Source: Spirochaetales bacterium | Lineage (GTDB): Bacteria > Spirochaetota > Spirochaetia > Sphaerochaetales > Sphaerochaetaceae | Direction of reading: 5' to 3' | Assembly (NCBI GenBank): GCA_018433865.1 | Contig: JAHDQJ010000013.1 | Span: 25,276 to 89,275 of the forward strand | Length of the DNA: 64,000 nt | Shown: positions 17,802-26,348 of the stretch, one piece after another | Position numbering within the stretch: position 1 is the first letter of the stretch | Layout: every line of letters begins with the position of its first letter | Made by a program: the position numbers and the translations under genes | The notes under the pieces: generated by a model | Told to the model about the DNA's origin: nothing | What the model saw: the letters and a program-made list of their open reading frames with translations, nothing else | Database searches by the model: none

Positions 17802-18788
17802 TCAATAGCTCTCCCTGAGAATCAAGCGGGGAGTGACCAGATGGTGGAGTTTCTGTTCCTGATTCTTTAGGAGGGAGAGCAGTCCCTTCGCCGCGATCTC
17901 ACCTGTCTCAGTGATCGATTGGGAAATGGTACTCAAGGGAATCCTGCTCAACGCGCTTATTCTGATGTTATCATAGCCCAGGATCGATACCTGCTCAGGT
18001 ATCTTGATGCCCTCTTCGACCAATCTGTTGATGATACCGATCGCAACGTTGTCGTTGGTGAGGAACAGTGATGTCGGAATCCGGTCTATATGCTCCTGCT
18101 CGATCAGACGGGGTGCAAGCTTGTATCCGTCCTCTTGGGTCTTCACATGCGCATAGCGTTTGACCGATTGCGCATCCTCGATCTCTTCGAAGAATCCTTC
18201 CAGCCGATGCTCCACCGATTGATGTCCGAATCCAGTGATCACTAATGTCTGCTCACGCCTGTGGGTGTTCACATACCGTGCGGCAATCCTTCCTCCTTCA
18301 CGATTATCGCAACAGACGAAGGAGATATCTGGATTCTTCGGGATGCAATTAACCACAACAAAAGGGATGCCCGCATCTTGAAGCATGCGCATCGCGACGC
18401 TTTCCTCCTTGATCGGAGCGAGGAGCACTCCCTCCACACGGCTGCTGATCAGCGACCTGACCAGCTTGATCTCACGATCCTCGATCCAACGCGAACTGCT
18501 CAGCAGCATCGAGTATCCGCTGGGAGAGAGGATACGGTCGATTCCCTCCGCGATCTCGATGAAAAAGAAGTTGGAAAGCTCGTCGATGATCACCCCGATT
18601 GTCTTCGTAGGTGTTCCGGCAAGGCCTTGGGCCAGGAGACTCGGTGTGTACGAGTATTTGTCCATTATCTCATGGACTCTGTCCTGCGTCTTCTTCGACA
18701 CGAGCTCAGGATGTGAAATGACCCGTGAGACCGTGGCCTTGCTCACACCCGCTTCCCTGGCGATGTCATCGATTGTCTTGAGCTTCAT
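17802..18788 (-). CDS. LacI-family repressor of the second sugar operon
   Basis: A 328-residue regulator. The N-terminus 'MKLKTIDDIAREAGVSKATVSRVISHPELVSKKT' is a textbook LacI helix-turn-helix. The sensor domain has 'IGVIIDELSNFFFIEIAEGIDRIL', 'FLTNDNVAIGIINRLVEEGI' and 'ILGYDNIRISALSRIPLSTI'. The gene is divergent from the kinase-phosphatase operon, and two TGAAAGCGGTT-type operators lie between them, so it very likely represses that operon. Its own start codon has no good Shine-Dalgarno sequence, but a promoter lies immediately upstream. Confidence 0.92.
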   Translation of the reverse strand: MKLKTIDDIAREAGVSKATVSRVISHPELVSKKTQDRVHEIMDKYSYTPSLLAQGLAGTPTKTIGVIIDELSNFFFIEIAEGIDRILSPSGYSMLLSSSRWIEDREIKLVRSLISSRVEGVLLAPIKEESVAMRMLQDAGIPFVVVNCIPKNPDISFVCCDNREGGRIAARYVNTHRREQTLVITGFGHQSVEHRLEGFFEEIEDAQSVKRYAHVKTQEDGYKLAPRLIEQEHIDRIPTSLFLTNDNVAIGIINRLVEEGIKIPEQVSILGYDNIRISALSRIPLSTISQSITETGEIAAKGLLSLLKNQEQKLHHLVTPRLILRESY

Positions 18789-18797
18789 GTTAAGGAA

Positions 18798-18826
18798 ACC
18801 TTAGTCATTACCCGAAGCACTGTCAA
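18798..18826 (-). promoter_or_regulatory. Promoter of the LacI repressor gene
   Basis: On the minus strand TTGACA (18826-18821) and TAAGGT (18803-18798) are separated by 17 bases. Only 9 bases lie between the -10 box and the ATG at 18788, which would give a leader of a few bases at most. Confidence 0.5.
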
Positions 18827-18841
18827 CAAGAAAAGTTTTCA

Positions 18842-18870
18842 TTGACAAGTGGAGGAACCTGCTTTACCCT
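18842..18870 (+). promoter_or_regulatory. Promoter of the second sugar operon
   Basis: TTGACA (18842-18847) is followed after 17 bases by TACCCT (18865-18870), which keeps only the most conserved T, A and final T of the -10 box. The expected start of transcription falls on the first operator (18876-18889), as expected for a repressed promoter. Confidence 0.5.
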
Positions 18871-18875
18871 ACAAA

Positions 18876-18889
18876 TGAAAGCGGTTTCA
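18876..18889. promoter_or_regulatory. LacI-type operator O1
   Basis: TGAAAGCGGTTTCA has perfect TGAAA/TTTCA arms around a GCGG centre, matching the common LacI-family operator form. It overlaps the predicted transcription start of the operon and lies about 90 bases from the divergent LacI gene. Confidence 0.7.
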
Positions 18890-18953
18890 TTCATCATCCA
18901 ACAGTAGTACTTTTCAAACGCTTCTGGTGTATGGAGTACTTGGTGGAAAATAA

Positions 18954-18967
18954 TGAAAGCGGTTACA
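18954..18967. promoter_or_regulatory. LacI-type operator O2
   Basis: TGAAAGCGGTTACA differs from O1 at a single base. It lies in the untranslated leader, 78 bases downstream of O1 and 17 bases before the first start codon. The pair could act by roadblock or by a DNA loop of about seven helical turns. Confidence 0.65.
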
Positions 18968-18984
18968 TAGATGGGGAGAGACAG

Positions 18985-20862
18985 ATGGACATCGCACGGT
19001 TCCTTCGATCACAAAAGAACATAGCTGTTGCAGTCATCGGAGATGTGTGCCTGGATCTCGCCTATCAGATAACCACGGAGGGGGCCGAGGTTTCAGTTGA
19101 AACGGGACTGCAGACATTCTCCGTGCTCAGCAGCAAGCCCGAACTCGGCGGGGCGTGTAATGTAGCAGTGAATTGCATGACACTCGGAGCTGATACGGTG
19201 GATCTGTATGGCATCATCGGTAACGATTTTTTCGGGGACCTTATCCTCTCCATGCTTTCACGCAAGAGGATCGGTATCGAATCTGTGGTGCGTCAAGATG
19301 AGCAGTGGTCGAGCCACGTATACCATAAGGTGTTCGAAAAAGGAAAAGAACATCCACGCTTCGACAGTGGCAATTTCAACGTTCCCCAAAGACATACCCT
19401 CGATACCTTGCTCGATCGATTCCGATCGAAACTCTACACCTATGATGTCATCATCATCAACGAACAGGTCCCAAAGGGCTTGCACTCACCAGAGTTCCAG
19501 CAGTTGCTGAACCAGCTCATTGCCGAATGTGATCCTTCGATACTCTGGTTCGCCGATTGCCGTAAGCTCAATGACAGTTACAAGCGGACGATCCACAAGT
19601 TGAACGAGCAGGAGGGCAGGGCGTTGTTCGGCTGCCCCTGTACGTTGGAGCGAGACGAACTAGCCCGCTGGTTGCTCCGCTATTTTCAGAAACCGGTGAT
19701 CCTGACCCTCGGTCCGGATGGTGCGATCGCGGTCGACGAACAGGCTATCACCGAAATCCCCGGTATCCACTTCACCGGGCAGATCGACTCTGTCGGAGCG
19801 GGGGATGCCTTCCTCGCCGGTCTCGCGATCGCCTCCTGTCGTGGTGCAAACACCGCCCAAGCTGCCTATATCGGCAACCTCTGCGCGGGGGTTTCCCTTA
19901 CGGTTCTCTATGAATGCGGGCATCCCACGGTCGAGGAAGTGGAACGCTTGGCGAGGAATGCCGATTGGCGTTACCACCCCCAGATTGCTGAAGACAGTCG
20001 TCGCGCCACCTATTGGGATAATTCTCCCATCGAGATTATTGCACCACGTCACATGGCCGCCTTCCCTGCCATCGCCATATTCGATCACGACGGCACCATC
20101 TCCACCCTCCGGCAAGGCTGGGAAGCGGTGATGGAGTCGAGCATGATGTGTGCGATCGCAGGGGATGCATATTCCCGCCTATCCCCCCATCATCTCGATA
20201 TGCTTACCGAGGAGATCCGGCAGTTCATCGATCGTACCACCGGCATCCAGACGATCGAGCAGATGCATCATCTCGTGCAGATGGTACGGCGGCACGGTTT
20301 GGTCAACGATTCTCAAATCCTCACCCCTCAAGAGTACAAGGCCCTCTACAACGAAGAATTGCTGAAGATGGTCTCCCGTAAGGTGAAGGAAATCAAGGAA
20401 GGCCGGTTGGATACCAGCGATGTCACGCTCAAAGGATCGGTTGCATTCCTCCGGTACCTCGCTGAACGTAAGGTAAAACTTTTCCTGGCCAGTGGGACCG
20501 ATACCGCCGATGTGCGTGCGGAAGCCGAGCTGCTTGGCTATGCGGACTGCTTCGAAGGAAGGATATTCGGTTCGGTTGGGGATGTTGCCAATGATCCCAA
20601 GCGGGTGGTAATCAAGCAAATCATCGAGAATGAGGTAGGTGGGGATCCGAGCCGTTGCATTGTTTTCGGTGATGGACCGGTGGAGATGCGGGAGGCGAAG
20701 CGGCACGGTCTCATTGCGATCGGGCTGGCCAGTGATGAGGTTCGTCGCTATGGAGACAATCCAAAGAAACGTAAACGACTGATCCTTGGTGGAGCCGACC
20801 TGCTCCTGCCCGATTTTTCCTACGCCGATGAATTGGCACGTTGCCTAGGATGGGAGGGTTGA
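18985..20862 (+). CDS. PfkB sugar kinase fused to HAD phosphatase
   Basis: A 625-residue two-domain protein. Residues 10-330 are a ribokinase-like kinase of the HldE/RfaE type: 'VIGDVCLDL', 'LGGACNVAVNCMTLGADTVDLYGIIGNDFFGD' and 'DSVGAGDAFLAGL' with Asp274 catalytic. Residues 360-625 are a HAD hydrolase with 'FDHDGTIS' (nucleophile Asp367, acid Asp369), 'LASGTDT' and 'VFGDGPVEMREAKRHG'. The start at 18985 follows GGGGAG by 6 bases; a start at 18931 would place operator O2 inside the gene and is less likely. Kinase and phosphatase in one chain suggests a phosphate shuffled from one carbon to another, as in heptose biosynthesis, where kinase and phosphatase are separate proteins. The exact substrate is unknown. 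Confidence 0.88.
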   Translation: MDIARFLRSQKNIAVAVIGDVCLDLAYQITTEGAEVSVETGLQTFSVLSSKPELGGACNVAVNCMTLGADTVDLYGIIGNDFFGDLILSMLSRKRIGIESVVRQDEQWSSHVYHKVFEKGKEHPRFDSGNFNVPQRHTLDTLLDRFRSKLYTYDVIIINEQVPKGLHSPEFQQLLNQLIAECDPSILWFADCRKLNDSYKRTIHKLNEQEGRALFGCPCTLERDELARWLLRYFQKPVILTLGPDGAIAVDEQAITEIPGIHFTGQIDSVGAGDAFLAGLAIASCRGANTAQAAYIGNLCAGVSLTVLYECGHPTVEEVERLARNADWRYHPQIAEDSRRATYWDNSPIEIIAPRHMAAFPAIAIFDHDGTISTLRQGWEAVMESSMMCAIAGDAYSRLSPHHLDMLTEEIRQFIDRTTGIQTIEQMHHLVQMVRRHGLVNDSQILTPQEYKALYNEELLKMVSRKVKEIKEGRLDTSDVTLKGSVAFLRYLAERKVKLFLASGTDTADVRAEAELLGYADCFEGRIFGSVGDVANDPKRVVIKQIIENEVGGDPSRCIVFGDGPVEMREAKRHGLIAIGLASDEVRRYGDNPKKRKRLILGGADLLLPDFSYADELARCLGWEG

Positions 20863-20864
20863 AA

Positions 20865-21956
20865 GTGCACAGGCAATTCGACCGGAACATAATGACCTAC
20901 TATCCGCTAGCCATGCGGAAGAACAAGGTGGATATCACCCGCTCTTGTGTGGATCCGGTCAATGATCCGGTCTTCCTCAGTGAATCGTTGCAAAAAAGTA
21001 CTTCGGATATCGCCGAACAGATCCTCCGTTCCCGTGACAAAGGAGCGTCGGTCATCTGTGCGTTCGGTGCCCACGCCATCAAGAATGGTCTTGGTCGCTT
21101 GCTCGGTTCCATGGTCAAGCGGGGGTGGGTCACACACCTTGCGACCAATGGCGCGGCAGTCATTCATGACTGGGAATTCTCCTACATCGGCCAAAGCAGC
21201 GAGGATGTCAGGACAAATATTCAGGAAGGCAAGTTCGGCACTTGGGAGGAGACGGGGTTCTTTATCAACGTTGCGCTCGCGATTGGGGCCTTCGAAGGTT
21301 TGGGCTATGGAGAATCGGTCGGTTCCCTGATAGTGAATGGCGGGCTGGATATTCCCTCCATTTCCGATCTTGAAGCAGTCGCTACCTCAACTGCACATGT
21401 GAGCACCAAGCGAGCTGCTGCCCTGGATCTGAAGGATCTTATTGAGCGATTGCAGCTTGAGCCGGGATTTCTGCAGGTGATGCATCCCTACGCCTCCTAC
21501 AGCGCACAAGCGGCCGCCTACGAATCACGCATACCATTCACCAGCCATCCGATGTTCGGCCACGATATCATCTATACGCATAAGGCCAACTTGGGTGCAG
21601 CAATCGGGAGAACCGCCGAACGGGATTTCCTCTCCTATGTACAGAGTGTCGGCGCATTGGAAGGAGGGGTCTACCTTTCGGTAGGGTCCGCGGTGATGTC
21701 TCCCATGATCTTTGAAAAATCACTCTCGATGGTTCGCAATGCAGGCAAGCATATCTCCGATTGTGCAATCCACGTGGTGGATTTGCAGGAGGATGGGTGG
21801 GATTGGTCTCATGGGGAACCACCGATGGACAATCCTGCTTATTACCTGCGGTTCATGAAGACTTTCAATCGGATGGGGTGCCATGCCTCTTATCACTGTG
21901 CAGATAACAAGGCGTTCTTCGTCAGCCTTCATCGCGAGCTTGAGAAAAGGAGTTGA
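20865..21956 (+). CDS. Conserved protein of unknown function, deoxyhypusine-synthase-like motifs
   Basis: A 363-residue soluble protein starting with GTG at 20865, six or so bases after GGGAGG and 2 bases after the previous stop. 'CAFGAHAIKNGLGRLLGSMVKRGWVTHLATNGAAVIHDWEFSYIG' recalls the deoxyhypusine-synthase fold, where a similar Gly-rich strand and 'TGAxxxHD' bind NAD, but the rest of the protein ('GTWEETGFFINVALAIGAFEGLGYGESVGSLIVNGG', 'HPMFGHDIIYTHKANLGAAIGRTAERDF', 'SVGSAVMSPMIFEKSLSMVRN') does not match anything I can name. Context between a kinase-phosphatase and an epimerase suggests a sugar-phosphate or NAD-linked step. The family name should be treated as tentative. Confidence 0.6.
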   Translation: MHRQFDRNIMTYYPLAMRKNKVDITRSCVDPVNDPVFLSESLQKSTSDIAEQILRSRDKGASVICAFGAHAIKNGLGRLLGSMVKRGWVTHLATNGAAVIHDWEFSYIGQSSEDVRTNIQEGKFGTWEETGFFINVALAIGAFEGLGYGESVGSLIVNGGLDIPSISDLEAVATSTAHVSTKRAAALDLKDLIERLQLEPGFLQVMHPYASYSAQAAAYESRIPFTSHPMFGHDIIYTHKANLGAAIGRTAERDFLSYVQSVGALEGGVYLSVGSAVMSPMIFEKSLSMVRNAGKHISDCAIHVVDLQEDGWDWSHGEPPMDNPAYYLRFMKTFNRMGCHASYHCADNKAFFVSLHRELEKRS

Positions 21957-21961
21957 TTGTC

Positions 21962-23248
21962 ATGGATATACGGGAATCGGTATTGTCCTGGAAAGCCGAG
22001 ATGGAACATCATCTCCATCACGAGCTGCTTCCATTCTGGTTGGACCGTCTATGGGACGAGAAGTGGGGAGGTTTCCTTACCCAATGGGATGCCGAGGGGA
22101 AAGATTCGCAAGTGGACGAGAAATCGTTGCTCGCCCATATGCGAACCGTCTACTCACTGAGTATCGCGAGTGCCCACGGACATGACCTGGACGGACGATG
22201 CGCTGACTTGGCGAGACGGGGAGTTCTCTTCGCGATCGACCATTATTGGGATTCCGTGCACGGCGGATTTTACTGGCTTTTCAACCGTAAGAACGAAGTG
22301 ATCATCGATAAGAAGATTGTCTACGGACTTTCGTTTGCGATATACGCGCTCAGCACCTATGCGAAGACCTTCGGCGATCCGATCGGATTGTACTATGCTG
22401 AACGCTGCTTCGATCTTTTGCAGAAATATGCAACCGAGACCTCCTATGGAGGGTATTGGGAAATGTTCGAGCGCGACTGGAAACTATGCGCAGGTGATAG
22501 TGGCGGCGGTGACCGCAAGACACTTGATGTTCACATGCACCTGATGGAGGCCTTCACCGCGCTCTATGGAGCCAGCGGGAAGGATATCCACAGGAGGAAA
22601 CTGATTGAGATAATCAACCTGATCAATGCCAATATCCTTCATCCGGAACATAAGACGGGCATTCCCCAATTCTTCTGTGATTGGAGCGTAGCACCTCAGA
22701 TCAAATTCGATATCATCTGGGGATGGGACCGGTTTTCTGCAGAATCGGGTGCAAAGCCGAACGCATTGGACAATACCTCATATGGGCACAATGTCGAGTT
22801 CTTCTGGCTGCTCAGCGATGCGTTGCGTGTGCTGGGAGTGTCAAAAGAGCCTTATGAGGCGATGTTTTCCAAAATCCTCGAACACGCGATCACCTATGGA
22901 GTGGATCGCGAACATGGCGGAATCTATGTAGAGGGTTCGTTGGATGGCTCGGCGGTGTTCGATGCGTACAAGGAATTCTGGCAACAGGCTGAGTTCCTCA
23001 TCGGTATGCTCGATGCTTATCTGGCCTATGATGACGAACGGTATCTCGAGGTATACCAAAATGTGCACCGCTTTGTCTTCGACAAAATGATCAACCACAA
23101 GGTGGGTGAGTGGCTCGCTCTTCTGGAGAGGGAGGGGAAGCCGATTTGGAGCCACATGAGCCACTCGTGGAAGGTGAACTACCATACGATCCGAGCTGCG
23201 ACACTGAGCTTGGATCGGATGGAAAAGATACTATTGCGTGTGAAATGA
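21962..23248 (+). CDS. N-acylglucosamine 2-epimerase/cellobiose 2-epimerase-family protein
   Basis: A 428-residue (alpha/alpha)6-barrel protein. The ATG at 21962 has AGGAG 9 bases upstream; a TTG at 21953 overlaps the Shine-Dalgarno site and is rejected. Family motifs: 'FWLDRLWDEKWGGFLTQWDAEG', 'HMRTVYSLSIA', 'HMHLMEAFTALY', 'YGHNVEFFWLLSDAL' and 'HSWKVNYHTIRAA', which supply the His residues used for epimerisation at C2. The overall form is closest to cellobiose 2-epimerases, so it may turn a glucose-ended disaccharide into a mannose-ended one or act on a monosaccharide. No signal peptide. Confidence 0.88.
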   Translation: MDIRESVLSWKAEMEHHLHHELLPFWLDRLWDEKWGGFLTQWDAEGKDSQVDEKSLLAHMRTVYSLSIASAHGHDLDGRCADLARRGVLFAIDHYWDSVHGGFYWLFNRKNEVIIDKKIVYGLSFAIYALSTYAKTFGDPIGLYYAERCFDLLQKYATETSYGGYWEMFERDWKLCAGDSGGGDRKTLDVHMHLMEAFTALYGASGKDIHRRKLIEIINLINANILHPEHKTGIPQFFCDWSVAPQIKFDIIWGWDRFSAESGAKPNALDNTSYGHNVEFFWLLSDALRVLGVSKEPYEAMFSKILEHAITYGVDREHGGIYVEGSLDGSAVFDAYKEFWQQAEFLIGMLDAYLAYDDERYLEVYQNVHRFVFDKMINHKVGEWLALLEREGKPIWSHMSHSWKVNYHTIRAATLSLDRMEKILLRVK

Positions 23249-23287
23249 CTTCGTTGAAGTCTTGATCATAGAAAAAAGGAGAAGACT

Positions 23288-24559
23288 ATGAGAAAAAGAA
23301 TCATGGTTGGACTGTTGGTAGCTCTGGTTGCCACCACGATGCTCTTTGCGCAGGGTGCGCAGGAACGTAAGGGTCCCAGCAAGACGCTGGAGATCTTCAG
23401 TTGGTGGACCGCCGGTGGGGAGGCGGATGGCTTGCAGGCGATGATCAATGAGTTCAATCGTCAGTATCCCGACATTGAGATCATCAACGCTACGGTGGCA
23501 GGTGGAGCCGGAACTAACGCCAAGGCAGTGCTTGCAACCCGGATGCAGGGTGGAAATCCCCCCGATACATTCCAGGTTCACGCAGGGCATGAACTGATCG
23601 ACACGTGGGTTGTCTCCGGATTCATGGAGCCCGTCACCTTCATTCTGAAGGACGCCGGATTCATGGACAAGTACCCCGCTGATGTCATCGACATCATTTC
23701 CTACAACGGAGAGGTCTACAGCATCCCTGTGAACATCCACCGTTCGAACGTCATGTGGTACAGCCCGAAGCTGTTCGCGCAGTTCAATCTTACTCCTCCG
23801 AAGACAATCGAGGATTTCTTCAAGGTCGCTGAAGTCTTCAAGGCGAACGGAATCCCCGCACTCGCCCTGGGTGACAATGAGATCTGGGCAGCGACCCACC
23901 TTCTGGAGAGTGTCATCCTCGCCAACGTCGGTCCCGATAAATATCGTGACTTGTGGCAGGGAAAGGTAAAGTGGAATGATCCGCAGGTCCGCAAGGGATT
24001 GACCGACTACACCAAGATGATGGGCTATATCAACCGCGACCACGCAGCACTGGCCAATATGGATGCAGCCGGATATGTTGCAGAGGGCAAGGCGGCGATG
24101 AACGTAATGGGCGACTGGGCTGCAGGATACTACTACTCCCAAGGCTTCAAGCAGGGCGTGGATTGGGATTGGGCTCCCGCTCCCGGCACCACCGGCAGCT
24201 TCATCATGCTCAGCGACTCTTTCGGCCTGCCGAAGAATGCTCCTAACCGTGACAACGTCATCAAGTGGCTGACTCTCTGTGCTTCCCAAGCCGGCCAGGA
24301 TGCGTTCAACCCGATCAAGGGATCGATTCCTTCACGGATAGATGGCGACCGCTCCAAGTATGACAAGTACCTGAACGCGGCGATGGATGACTTCGCCTCC
24401 AATGCGATCGTTGCCAGTGTCGCACACGGAGCAGCAGTTTCCGAACCATGGTTGACCCGGGTCAATGACATCATGAGCGTGTTCACCACTGATCTGAATG
24501 TTGACAAGGCAATCGCCGAATTCCAGGCGGCAGCCGACAGGTATGCACCTAAAAACTGA
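23288..24559 (+). CDS. Extracellular sugar-binding protein of the second ABC transporter
   Basis: A 423-residue family-1 solute-binding protein. Signal peptide 'MRKRIMVGLLVALVATTMLFAQGAQE' is followed by 'LEIFSWWTAGGEADGLQAMINEFNRQYPDIEI', typical of glucose-type binding proteins, then 'GGNPPDTFQVHAGHEL' and 'MNVMGDWAAGYYY'. GGAGAAG precedes the ATG. It serves the two permeases at 24628 and 25518. A 30-base perfect palindrome follows the gene. Confidence 0.93.
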   Translation: MRKRIMVGLLVALVATTMLFAQGAQERKGPSKTLEIFSWWTAGGEADGLQAMINEFNRQYPDIEIINATVAGGAGTNAKAVLATRMQGGNPPDTFQVHAGHELIDTWVVSGFMEPVTFILKDAGFMDKYPADVIDIISYNGEVYSIPVNIHRSNVMWYSPKLFAQFNLTPPKTIEDFFKVAEVFKANGIPALALGDNEIWAATHLLESVILANVGPDKYRDLWQGKVKWNDPQVRKGLTDYTKMMGYINRDHAALANMDAAGYVAEGKAAMNVMGDWAAGYYYSQGFKQGVDWDWAPAPGTTGSFIMLSDSFGLPKNAPNRDNVIKWLTLCASQAGQDAFNPIKGSIPSRIDGDRSKYDKYLNAAMDDFASNAIVASVAHGAAVSEPWLTRVNDIMSVFTTDLNVDKAIAEFQAAADRYAPKN

Positions 24560-24582
24560 GGGTGTATACTGTAGTCTGATTC

Positions 24583-24612
24583 GCATGGTTGCAGGATATC
24601 CTGCAACCATGC
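24583..24612 (+). other. Perfect 30-base palindrome, intercistronic hairpin
   Basis: GCATGGTTGCAGG (24583-24595) pairs with CCTGCAACCATGC (24600-24612) around ATAT. No T-run follows and the permease begins 15 bases on, so it resembles the hairpins after the other binding-protein genes rather than a terminator. Because the sequence is perfectly self-complementary it could also bind a dimeric protein. Confidence 0.65.
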
Positions 24613-24627
24613 ACTGAAAGAGGTAGT

Positions 24628-25521
24628 ATGTACTGTGCAAAGAAAGACCGCAGGTTGGCGATCATCATCCTGATTCCGATGCTTTCGGTGTTGTTCCTTT
24701 TTGTCTACGGATTCATCGCATGGTCGCTGAGGATATCGTTCACCGATTGGAACAGCATTCTTCCAGACATGACATGGGTAGGACTCGACAACTACCGCAT
24801 GCTGTTCTCCTCCCAGCGGTTCCAGACCGATATACGCAATACCCTCTACTTCACCGTTTTCTTCATGGCAATCTGTATCGTCGGTGGATTCTTCCTCAGT
24901 TACCTGCTTTACTCGAAATTGAAAGGAGAGTCCCTGCTCAGGACGATCTACCTCTTTCCCCTTTCCCTTTCGTTCGTGGTGACCGGCGTTCTTTGGCGTT
25001 GGATCTTCAGCCCCGAGGTCGGGATCAATGCGCTGTTCAGGATGATGGGATTCAAGGCGACCTTCGGATGGTTCACCAGCACCCATAGCGTGGCGGGTTT
25101 CAATGTCGCGCTCATCGCACTGATCATCGCGGCTTCTTGGCAATACATGGGATATACCATGGCCATGTTCCTTGCAGGATTGCGCGGCATACCCGACCAG
25201 CTGATCGAATCAGCACAAATGGACGGGGCAGGGGAAGCCGCCATCATCTGGTACATCATCCTCCCTATCATCAAACCCATCACCTTCTCCGCGATGATCG
25301 TGCTCGGGCACATTTCCTTGAAGATTTTCGACCTCGCGTACGCGATGACCGGTAAAGGGCCTGCGTTTGTCACCGATTTTCCAGGATTGTTCATGTTCGA
25401 GACGACTTTTCGGGGCAACCATTATGCCGAGGGTGCTGCCATCTCCATCATCATGCTCTTCTTGGTCGCACTGGTGATCGTTCCCTATCTCTACTCCACG
25501 TTGAAGGGGGATGCCCAATGA
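24628..25521 (+). CDS. Sugar ABC transporter permease 1
   Basis: A 297-residue membrane protein with six hydrophobic stretches. The ATG at 24628 is chosen over an ATG inside the preceding palindrome because AGAGG precedes it. The EAA loop reads 'ESAQMDGAGEAAIIWYIILP'. It pairs with the product at 25518, with which it overlaps by 4 bases. Confidence 0.92.
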   Translation: MYCAKKDRRLAIIILIPMLSVLFLFVYGFIAWSLRISFTDWNSILPDMTWVGLDNYRMLFSSQRFQTDIRNTLYFTVFFMAICIVGGFFLSYLLYSKLKGESLLRTIYLFPLSLSFVVTGVLWRWIFSPEVGINALFRMMGFKATFGWFTSTHSVAGFNVALIALIIAASWQYMGYTMAMFLAGLRGIPDQLIESAQMDGAGEAAIIWYIILPIIKPITFSAMIVLGHISLKIFDLAYAMTGKGPAFVTDFPGLFMFETTFRGNHYAEGAAISIIMLFLVALVIVPYLYSTLKGDAQ

Positions 25522-26342
25522 CCATGAACCGTTCGAGCAAGGCGATTAAGTATGCCTTGGCTATCATAGGCGTGCTGCTATTCCTCTTTCCTCTCTATAT
25601 CATCTTCAATAACAGTCTTAAACCGTTCAGCGACGTCCGTATCAGTGAGATGTGGATCCCTGCACGGAATGTCTCTCTCGAAGGATATGGTGAAGCTATC
25701 GTAAAGCTTGCACAGAATATCCAGAACAGCTTCATCCTCGTCATTCCCGTGAGTCTCCTCTCGGTGCTCTTCGGCTCGGTGATCGGTTTCATCTTTGCCA
25801 AGGTGAAATTCCGCTTTTCCAACGTCCTTTTCGCTCTGGTGATCTTCGGAATGTTCATTCCATACCAAAGCATCCTCATCCCATTGGTGCGGAGCATGAA
25901 CAAAATCGGACTCTACGGGAAATTGTCTGGTTTGATCGTGACCCATATCATCTACGGTCTTCCCATCTCATCGCTTATGTTCCGCAACTACTATGCGAAG
26001 ATCCCTGACGAGCTGGTTGAGGCCGGCATGATCGACGGATTGCGTCTTTGGGGAGTATTTACCCAAGTTGTGGTGCCCATCTCACTTCCTACAATGGTAG
26101 TCGTATTGATCTGGCAATTCACCAGCGTCTGGAACGACTTCCTGTTCGCAGTTGTCCTCACCCAAAGACCTTCAATCCAGCCGATCACTGTTGCATTGCA
26201 GAATCTCGCGGGTACGCAGGTCATTGAGTGGAATGTACAGATGGCCGGTGCACTCATCGCGGCCATTCCTACCTTGCTCGTCTATATTTTCCTCGGCAAG
26301 TATTTCATACAGGGACTCTTATCTGGATCAGTGAAAGGGTAG
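25518..26342 (+). CDS. Sugar ABC transporter permease 2
   Basis: A 274-residue MalG-type permease with EAA loop 'EAGMIDGLRLWGVFTQVVVP' and the usual terminal 'GKYFIQGLLSGSVKG'. The start codon overlaps the previous stop (ATGA). No ATPase gene is present in the operon, so a shared ATPase is expected. Confidence 0.93.
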   Translation: MTMNRSSKAIKYALAIIGVLLFLFPLYIIFNNSLKPFSDVRISEMWIPARNVSLEGYGEAIVKLAQNIQNSFILVIPVSLLSVLFGSVIGFIFAKVKFRFSNVLFALVIFGMFIPYQSILIPLVRSMNKIGLYGKLSGLIVTHIIYGLPISSLMFRNYYAKIPDELVEAGMIDGLRLWGVFTQVVVPISLPTMVVVLIWQFTSVWNDFLFAVVLTQRPSIQPITVALQNLAGTQVIEWNVQMAGALIAAIPTLLVYIFLGKYFIQGLLSGSVKG

Positions 26343-26348
26343 GTCGCA

